From the NCBI GenBank assembly GCA_003448025.1, contig DLXL01000393.1, forward strand, positions 1 through 6,181: a stretch of 6,181 nt of DNA, written 5' to 3'. Positions 1 through 5,000 of this stretch are shown piece by piece. Numbering within the stretch: position 1 is the first letter of the stretch; every line of letters starts with the position of its first letter. The position numbers were made by a program, and so were the translations under genes. The notes below the pieces were generated by a model. It worked only from the letters and a program-made list of their open reading frames with translations. It was not told the DNA's origin and searched no databases. This DNA comes from Saprospirales bacterium. Its GTDB lineage: Bacteria; Bacteroidota; Bacteroidia; Chitinophagales; Saprospiraceae.

Positions 1-6
1 AACGCC

Positions 7-54
7 CACTAAAACACCAAACCACCAAAACACTAAAACACTAAAACACCAACT
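7..54. repeat. Octamer short tandem repeat (CACTAAAA-like) at the 3' end of the glycosyltransferase gene
   Basis: Six consecutive eight-base units can be read on the plus strand. Units at 7-14, 31-38 and 39-46 are exactly CACTAAAA. Units at 15-22 (CACCAAAC), 23-30 (CACCAAAA) and 47-54 (CACCAACT) are one to three changes away. On the minus strand this reads as TTTTAGTG/TTTTGGTG. The array overlaps the last codons and the TAG stop (41-43) of the glycosyltransferase and continues downstream of it. Eight is not a multiple of three, so a unit gained or lost upstream of the stop would change the C-terminal frame. No mobile-element ends are visible around it, and its left edge is near the window edge. 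Confidence 0.75.
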
Positions 55-748
55 TAAAAATCGTTGTTATGATTTTCCAGCCTGCCAGGACGGTTCCTTT
101 TATGGTTCCAGAAACCTTGCTTTGGCCGGCTGTTCTCTTTCGATATCGGACAGGCACCTCGGTACATTTCAACCTCATTTTTGCCGCTTTTACCTGCATC
201 TCAACAGTCCATCCATAATTTCGGTCCTGCATGTCCATAGCTTTCAATGATTCCCAACGTATGGCACGAAAAGGACCCAGATCTGAAAACCGGTATCCGT
301 AAATCAGCCGGATAAGAACAGGAGCCAACCAGTTGCCAAATCTTTGTGGCACCGTCATCGCATCCGGCTCCATTCCGCCCAACATTCTGGATCCGATCAC
401 CATATCCATTTTATCTGTCAAAATAGGATTTACCACTTTCGGTAATTCCTCCGGGTAGTCTGAAAAATCTCCGTCCAAAAACACCACAATTTCAGGTTGT
501 TCTGACGAAGGCAATTGATATAAGTAACGCATTCCAGCCAAACAAGCATTCCCATAACCCCTCAGCGGCTGATGAATGACCTGCGCTCCTGCTTCCTTTG
601 CCACCTTGGCTGTTTGATCCGTTGAACCGTTATCACAAACCACCACTTGACGCACCCAGTCTTTGGGTAATCCATGTATAACCAGTGGCAGGCTTTTTTC
701 TTCATTCCAGGCCGGAATCAGCACATAAATCCTGGGAAACGACTCCAT
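41..748 (-). CDS. Family 2 glycosyltransferase, DPM1/DPG-synthase-like (polyprenyl-phosphate sugar transferase type)
   Basis: This is a cytoplasmic or membrane-associated GT-A fold transferase that moves a sugar from a nucleotide sugar to an acceptor. In the nearest subfamily the acceptor is usually a polyprenyl phosphate, but donor and acceptor cannot be told from sequence. Numbered from the upstream GTG at 781, the motifs are IPAWNEE (residues 22-28, nucleotide binding), DNGSTD (50-55), GYGNACLAGM (75-84) and the DGD of DGDFSD (103-108, metal and nucleotide binding). Further on come GSRMLGG, a YGWTVEMQ segment and GQSKVSGT near the C-terminus. No transmembrane pair follows the catalytic domain, unlike longer GtrB-type enzymes. 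I prefer the ATG at 748 (235 residues) because it sits ten residues before IPAWNEE, as is usual; the GTG at 779-781 would add eleven residues. The TAG stop lies inside an octamer repeat. The gene lies 361 bases beyond the lipoprotein gene on the same strand, so it is probably transcribed separately. Confidence 0.93.
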   Translation of the reverse strand: MESFPRIYVLIPAWNEEKSLPLVIHGLPKDWVRQVVVCDNGSTDQTAKVAKEAGAQVIHQPLRGYGNACLAGMRYLYQLPSSEQPEIVVFLDGDFSDYPEELPKVVNPILTDKMDMVIGSRMLGGMEPDAMTVPQRFGNWLAPVLIRLIYGYRFSDLGPFRAIRWESLKAMDMQDRNYGWTVEMQVKAAKMRLKCTEVPVRYRKRTAGQSKVSGTIKGTVLAGWKIITTIFKLVF

Positions 749-781
749 GTTTTGAAAACAAACTTCCGTTCCGTTAGTCAC

Positions 782-1109
782 TTCCCGAAAAGCGCCACAA
801 AAGTAACAAGAGCAGTTAAGAGAAAGTTAAAAGTCTTTAGGTTTTTGAGGTTAAAGTTTTGCAAACAGAGAAGTAATCTGGCTTATCCTTTAACCAGAGT
901 ACCAAAGTAACCTTTTCAGGATTGCAAAATCATGTTCCAAATTCATCATTTTAGAAAAACGATTGATTCAAACCCAAGCAAAATTCCAGCTTCCTGCAAA
1001 ATGATATTTGGCGCATCAGCGCTTACCCGTGCTTTTAAACCCTGAAGAAAACCCTCCTTCTCAAGCCAAATCCTCTCCTAAGCAGCAAAGTGTTAATTAT
1101 TTTAACACT
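782..1109. other. Intergenic region without a recognisable gene
   Basis: Between the lipoprotein stop and the glycosyltransferase start there is no reading frame with convincing coding character. The plus-strand frame that crosses 674-910 is mainly antisense to the glycosyltransferase and looks like a shadow. The region is A/T-rich near 810-860 with purine-rich, imperfectly repeated GTTAAAAGT/GTTAAAGTT words. It has a small GCGC-ATCA-GCGC inverted repeat around 1012-1023, too short to interpret. The only supported elements are the -7 box at 798-805 and the hairpin at 1088-1110. Confidence 0.6.
798..805 (-). promoter_or_regulatory. Candidate -7 box for the glycosyltransferase gene
   Basis: Read on the minus strand, 805 to 798 is TACTTTTG, a full match to the Bacteroidota -7 consensus TAnnTTTG. 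Initiation about seven bases further would fall near 791. That leaves a leader of about 43 bases before the ATG at 748, but only about 10 before the GTG at 781, which favours the ATG start. The -33 region has only a T-rich stretch (TTTTAA) and no clear TTTG, so this is a weak call. Confidence 0.35.
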
Positions 1110-1110
1110 T
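1088..1110 (-). terminator. Possible AT-rich terminator hairpin at the lipoprotein stop codon
   Basis: AAGTGTTAA (1088-1096) and TTAACACTT (1102-1110) form a perfect 9-bp stem with a five-base loop. The stem starts at the first base of the TGA stop codon (1110-1112 on the minus strand). In the minus direction it is followed by TTTGCTGCTT, a poor U tract. The stem is AT-rich, so it is either a weak intrinsic terminator or an mRNA 3'-end stabiliser. The location suits termination of the lipoprotein transcript before the glycosyltransferase gene. Confidence 0.4.
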
Positions 1111-1790
1111 CAAAGTTGTAAGTCCAGATACACCTCAGTGGTAAGGTTGGGCGGACAATACACATTAAAAGTATCACTTTTGATCACCACGCCGTTTCTC
1201 AGGGTAAAGGTTCCAAATGCCCGGTTGGCGGCTTCAAGAGGCCGAACACTTGTCAGATGAAATACACTCGCCGGATCATCGAGGGGGTACATAAAAATAT
1301 CAGCCTTCGAACTTTCCTGATAGATTTCCAAAGTATATCCCATTAGTTCCTGAGTAAGCGTCGGAAGGCTGAAATAAAAATATGCCTTTGGGAACAAATA
1401 GAAGATATACTCCTGATTGTTTTTCATTATAGCATCATCAAGTTCAAAATCCCTCGACAATTCAACAAAATTCCCATCCTGATCTCTGCCATAACGCTGA
1501 TGATTCCCGGGAAAACCTGCGCACTCAACAACTACTTCATTCAACTGAGAGTATTTAGTTGAAAAGTTAAATTCAAAAAAGCCATTTTCATCTGTAAGCG
1601 CCTGATCGTAAACCGTTTCACCAACTCCCCAATACCCATCAGTTGCATTCATTGTCCGGTTGGGAAAAGGTTTGTTAGTACCAGCCTCGAGCAAATAGCC
1701 CGATGCACGGAATGGAATAGATTCCTCCTCTACTTTTTTGCATGTCAACAAAAAAGGAACTGCCAATACCAACCAATAATATTGTTTCAT
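1110..1790 (-). CDS. Putative surface lipoprotein with carboxypeptidase-regulatory-like (Ig-fold) domain
   Basis: This is a 226-residue protein of unknown function. It begins with a short signal peptide, a hydrophobic run at residues 6-16 ending in FLLTC, so Cys17 is the likely lipidated residue. Threonine just before the cysteine is less usual than Gly, Ala or Ser. After Cys17 comes KKVEEES. An acidic stretch close to the lipid cysteine resembles the lipoprotein export signals described in Bacteroidota, so display on the cell surface is plausible. Residues about 28-100 look like a carboxypeptidase D regulatory-like beta-sandwich: a SGYL start, a NKPFPN segment, then ALTDENGFFEF (64-74), the typical Thr-Asp-x-x-Gly-x-Phe turn. 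The C-terminal half (about 100-226) is beta-rich and not recognised. The ATG at 1788-1790 is preceded by a candidate promoter only a few bases upstream. The gene is divergent from the giant repeat protein and shares its control region. Confidence 0.85.
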   Translation of the reverse strand: MKQYYWLVLAVPFLLTCKKVEEESIPFRASGYLLEAGTNKPFPNRTMNATDGYWGVGETVYDQALTDENGFFEFNFSTKYSQLNEVVVECAGFPGNHQRYGRDQDGNFVELSRDFELDDAIMKNNQEYIFYLFPKAYFYFSLPTLTQELMGYTLEIYQESSKADIFMYPLDDPASVFHLTSVRPLEAANRAFGTFTLRNGVVIKSDTFNVYCPPNLTTEVYLDLQL

Positions 1791-1806
1791 CTTATTTGCG
1801 TTTTTC

Positions 1807-1838
1807 CAAAATTAAGCCTGTTTTTACGCAAAAACCAA
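1807..1838 (-). promoter_or_regulatory. Candidate Bacteroidota promoter for the lipoprotein gene
   Basis: On the minus strand, 1814 to 1807 reads TAATTTTG, a full match to TAnnTTTG. TTG at 1838-1836 lies 21 bases upstream, within the spacing seen for -33 elements in this phylum. Transcription would begin near 1800, giving a very short leader of about ten bases before the ATG at 1790. No Shine-Dalgarno sequence is seen, which is normal for the group. Confidence 0.42.
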
Positions 1839-1906
1839 TGATATAGCTCAATATTACTTATGATATCCATCCAGGTGTAAACACTTTTCTCCCCGGAGAA
1901 TAATTA

Positions 1907-1940
1907 TTTGACAGCATGTTTGATAAACATGCTAAATTTG
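1907..1940 (+). promoter_or_regulatory. Candidate Bacteroidota promoter for the giant repeat-protein gene
   Basis: TTTG at 1907-1910 and TAAATTTG at 1933-1940 match the -33 (TTTG) and -7 (TAnnTTTG) elements used by the primary sigma factor of Bacteroidota, with a 22-base spacer. Transcription would begin near 1947 and leave a leader of about 110 bases before the ATG at 2058. The whole spacer is taken up by an inverted repeat, and the leader contains a terminator-like hairpin. This suggests a promoter controlled at more than one level. Confidence 0.55.
1913..1933. promoter_or_regulatory. Perfect 9+3+9 inverted repeat, operator candidate
   Basis: AGCATGTTT (1913-1921) and AAACATGCT (1925-1933) are exact reverse complements separated by GAT. 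The repeat begins two bases after the -33 TTTG and ends on the first base of the -7 box, so a bound dimeric regulator would block or reshape RNA polymerase binding. No T run follows on either strand, so it is not an intrinsic terminator. The regulator is not encoded in this window. Confidence 0.55.
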
Positions 1941-1982
1941 GCCACTCATAATCCTCGCATTCTGAATTTGTAGTAATCCCTG

Positions 1983-2036
1983 AGCAGGGCTGTATCCATC
2001 GCTAATGTGAAAGAGATACAGCCTTGCTATTTTTTT
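1983..2036 (+). terminator. Intrinsic-terminator-like hairpin with T7 run in the leader of the giant gene
   Basis: Bases 1983-1996 pair with 2015-2028 to give a 14-bp stem with a single G-T wobble (1987 with 2024) and an 18-base loop. The stem is followed, one base on, by seven Ts at 2030-2036. The T run is on the plus strand only, so the element acts rightward. It lies downstream of the promoter at 1907-1940 and ends 21 bases before the ATG at 2058. It could be an attenuator of the giant gene, or the end of a short independent RNA of about 90 bases. No plus-strand gene lies upstream in the window that would need it as an ordinary terminator. Confidence 0.6.
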
Positions 2037-2057
2037 ACCCGTAACTTTCCTTGAAGC

Positions 2058-5000
2058 ATGGTCCAACCCTTTACTAAAATCGCCCTGGTAATCCTTTTTT
2101 GTCTTTGGCAATCATTGGGATTGCTGGCTGTAAATGACGGGGGGCCTGGAAACCCCACTGATCCCGACTCCTTAAGTCAGCTACGGGGCCACTGCAAGGC
2201 TCAGGTCCGACTGGATACTAACTGCTTAACCCAGGAAATTACCATTTCGGCCTATGTTTATTGGACCTGGACAGCTGTTTTGCAACCTGTGGTTGCAAAC
2301 TGGTCTACCGGACAACAGGCGCATAAAATATCTGTTGTCCCGCCAGGCACCTGGAGTTGGGACCCCGTCGGCACTACCTGTGAAGAATATCATTGGGAAA
2401 CGGGAACCACTCTGGATCTGCCTTTTTTTGAAGGGCCGGTAGATTTGACGGCGCCCCCAGCCATCTGCCCGGGCGAGGGATTCGTGGAAATACAGGCTAA
2501 CCTCAATTATTACTCACACTTTGAAACGCTCACCTGGAGCCCTCCAAACCCAAACGGCGATTTTGAGCCTTACCCGGTGAGTCAGGCTGGCACCTACGGC
2601 ATAACGGTGACCGACACCTATGGCTGTACCTCCTCGGATCAGGTTACGATCGTTGAGCCCATTATTTTCAATCCAGGCATCGCAGGGCCGATTCGAATGT
2701 GCCCCGAAGGAGACACCGCTCAATTATCGCTCCTCACCCCTTCACTATACACCTCCTTTGAATGGGAAAACGGTGAAACAACTTCCCCTATTACCATTTT
2801 CGAACCAGGAATTTATCAGGTAACCGCTACCGATATATATGGATGTACTGGCACTAATGCCTACAGCGTACAATCAGGAGGAGTAGACCCTTTTGGCATT
2901 TCTGTATCCAGTCCTACCCTTTGCCCCGGACAAACAGATACACTTCGTGTTTTAGGCGGCTTCAATCAGTATGTATGGTCGAATAATGTAGGAGGCATAA
3001 CCAATATCGTTCAACAGGCTGGCACCTACACGGTAACGGTAACCAACTCCAATGGATGTACCGGCACCTCCAGCACCACCATTGCCCCGATTTTTCCTCC
3101 TGTAATACAGGTCATATCCTCTCCCTTATGCCCTGGCGACACATCGGTGCTGTCTGTTACCGGCGGCAGCTTCCCGCAATATTTGTGGTCGTCCGGGCAA
3201 ACCTCACAGACTATTCAGGTTACACAGCCCGGTATCTATGCCGTAACCATTAGTGGTCCGGGCATTTGCAGTGCTGTTTCAACAGATACCATGGGTTTTG
3301 CCGCAACACCCGTTGCCACTATTGCCCCACCGGGTGTGCTGAATTGTCTGATCAACCAAACCAGTCTAAACGCAGACAGCTCCAGTTCCGGCTCCGGCTT
3401 CTCTTTTCAATGGTTCACACCCGACGGGCATTTTGTTTCAGGCGACAGCACGCTTAATCCGGTTGTTGATGCGCCGGGAAGCTATTTTTTAAGTATCCGG
3501 AACGACAGTACCGGATGCATTGCCCGGGATACCATCCAACTGAATCAGGATATCGCAGCTCCTCCTGCTGATGCGGGCTTGCCAGACGCTCTGACTTGCA
3601 GCCTCACTCAGCTCAACATTGGTCCATTACCCACTCCTTCAGATCCAGACTTGTTACCCGCATGGTTTACTACAGACGGAAATATTCTTTCCGGCCAAAA
3701 TAGCTGGTCGCCGGAGATTAACCAACCGGGAACCTACCTGTTAACTGTTACCCAGGCCATTAACGGCTGTACCAGTACATCCAGCGTAACTATTGGAGAA
3801 GATGTTCAAGCTCCGGATGCGCAAATTGAAACGCCTCCAATCATTACCTGGTTGCAGGGTATTGTTCCGCTCGATGGCTCAGGTAGTTCATCTGGCCCAA
3901 GCTTCCAATATCAGTGGTCAACCACCGATGGGTTAATTAACGGATCTGGCAACACTCCAATAAGCAATGCTGCTTCCGTTGGCACCTATCAATTGCTGGT
4001 GACCAATACAACTAATGGATGTACCGGAACTTCGACTGTTACCGTATCTGCAGATGTCAATATTCCAGTGGTTACGGCATTGCCGCCAGACACGCTCTCC
4101 TGTAACATTCAGGCTGTAATCATTGACGCCAGTTCATCCTCTTCAGGACCAGGATATCAATACCAATGGAGTACCGTCAATGGAAATATACTCAACGGAC
4201 AAAATGGCTTAACACCCCAGGTAGATGCTCCGGGAGCCTATCTGTTAACGCTGGTGAATACCTTGAATAATTGTACCGCAACCCTGGCGGTTAATGTTCC
4301 GGAAAACACGATTCCTCCGGTATCAGATGCAGGTATTGTACAAACGTTGAACTGTACGCAACCAACAACAGTCCTGGATGGAAGCGGTTCGTCTACCGGC
4401 TCGTCCTACCTGTATCAATGGAGCTCAACAGATGGGAACATTGTTTCCGGCGAGCAAACGCTCAATCCATTGGTGAATCAAAGCGGAACTTATCAGTTAA
4501 TGGTAACCGACCAGAGGAACGGTTGCACTGCTGTTTCATCTGTAAACATCCTTCAGGACGCCAATGCGCCTTCGGTTGTTATCGCCCAGCCGCAAATGCT
4601 GAACTGCCAACTTGTTCAGACCATTTTGGATGGTTCTTCCTCTACCAGTACCGGTAATCTGGCATATCAATGGACAGGCAATATTGTATCCGGCCAGGGT
4701 ACTTTGCAGGCCATGGTAGATCAGCCCGGTGTTTACCAACTATTGATAACGAACCTGGATAATGGATGTACGGACCAGGAGACCATAACCGTTTCGCAAG
4801 ATATCCAGGCGCCTGTTGTGAACGCTGGTCCTGATGGCATTGTGCACTGTACTACCCCGGTCATCAGCCTGGGTAGCAGTATAAATCCAGGCGGGTCCGG
4901 TTACAGTATTCAGTGGAGTACGCAGGGAGGCAACATCCTTTCGGGGGGCAATTCGCCAACCATCCTGGTTGATCAGGCCGGTAGTTATCAAGTGCTGATT

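Noticed and set aside
674..910. Plus-strand frame of 78 codons across the start of the glycosyltransferase gene
   Set aside because: It is largely antisense to a well-supported gene, has a basic low-complexity composition without motifs, and has no promoter or start signal.
1012..1023. GCGC-ATCA-GCGC inverted repeat between the two minus-strand genes
   Set aside because: A 4-bp stem is too short to support any function and has no T run or neighbouring signal.
1913..1933. Inverted repeat as a transposon end or intrinsic terminator
   Set aside because: It has no T run on either side, there is no transposase gene or target duplication, and its position between promoter elements fits an operator better.
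2254..2442. Short out-of-frame plus-strand frame within the N-terminal part of the giant gene
   Set aside because: It is a shadow of the long frame that starts at 2058; that frame has a signal peptide and repeat structure and continues unbroken through this stretch.
2514..2823. Overlapping minus- and plus-strand short frames inside the first repeat units
   Set aside because: They are shadows of the repeat-coding frame with no independent start signals or recognisable domains.
41..3305. Glycosyltransferase as a dedicated glycosylation enzyme for the giant protein
   Set aside because: The giant protein has D-T-L/D-T-I/D-T-A motifs like Bacteroidota O-glycosylation sites, but such tripeptides are common. 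The transferase is on the other strand, separated by another gene, and resembles polyprenyl-phosphate sugar enzymes of general use.
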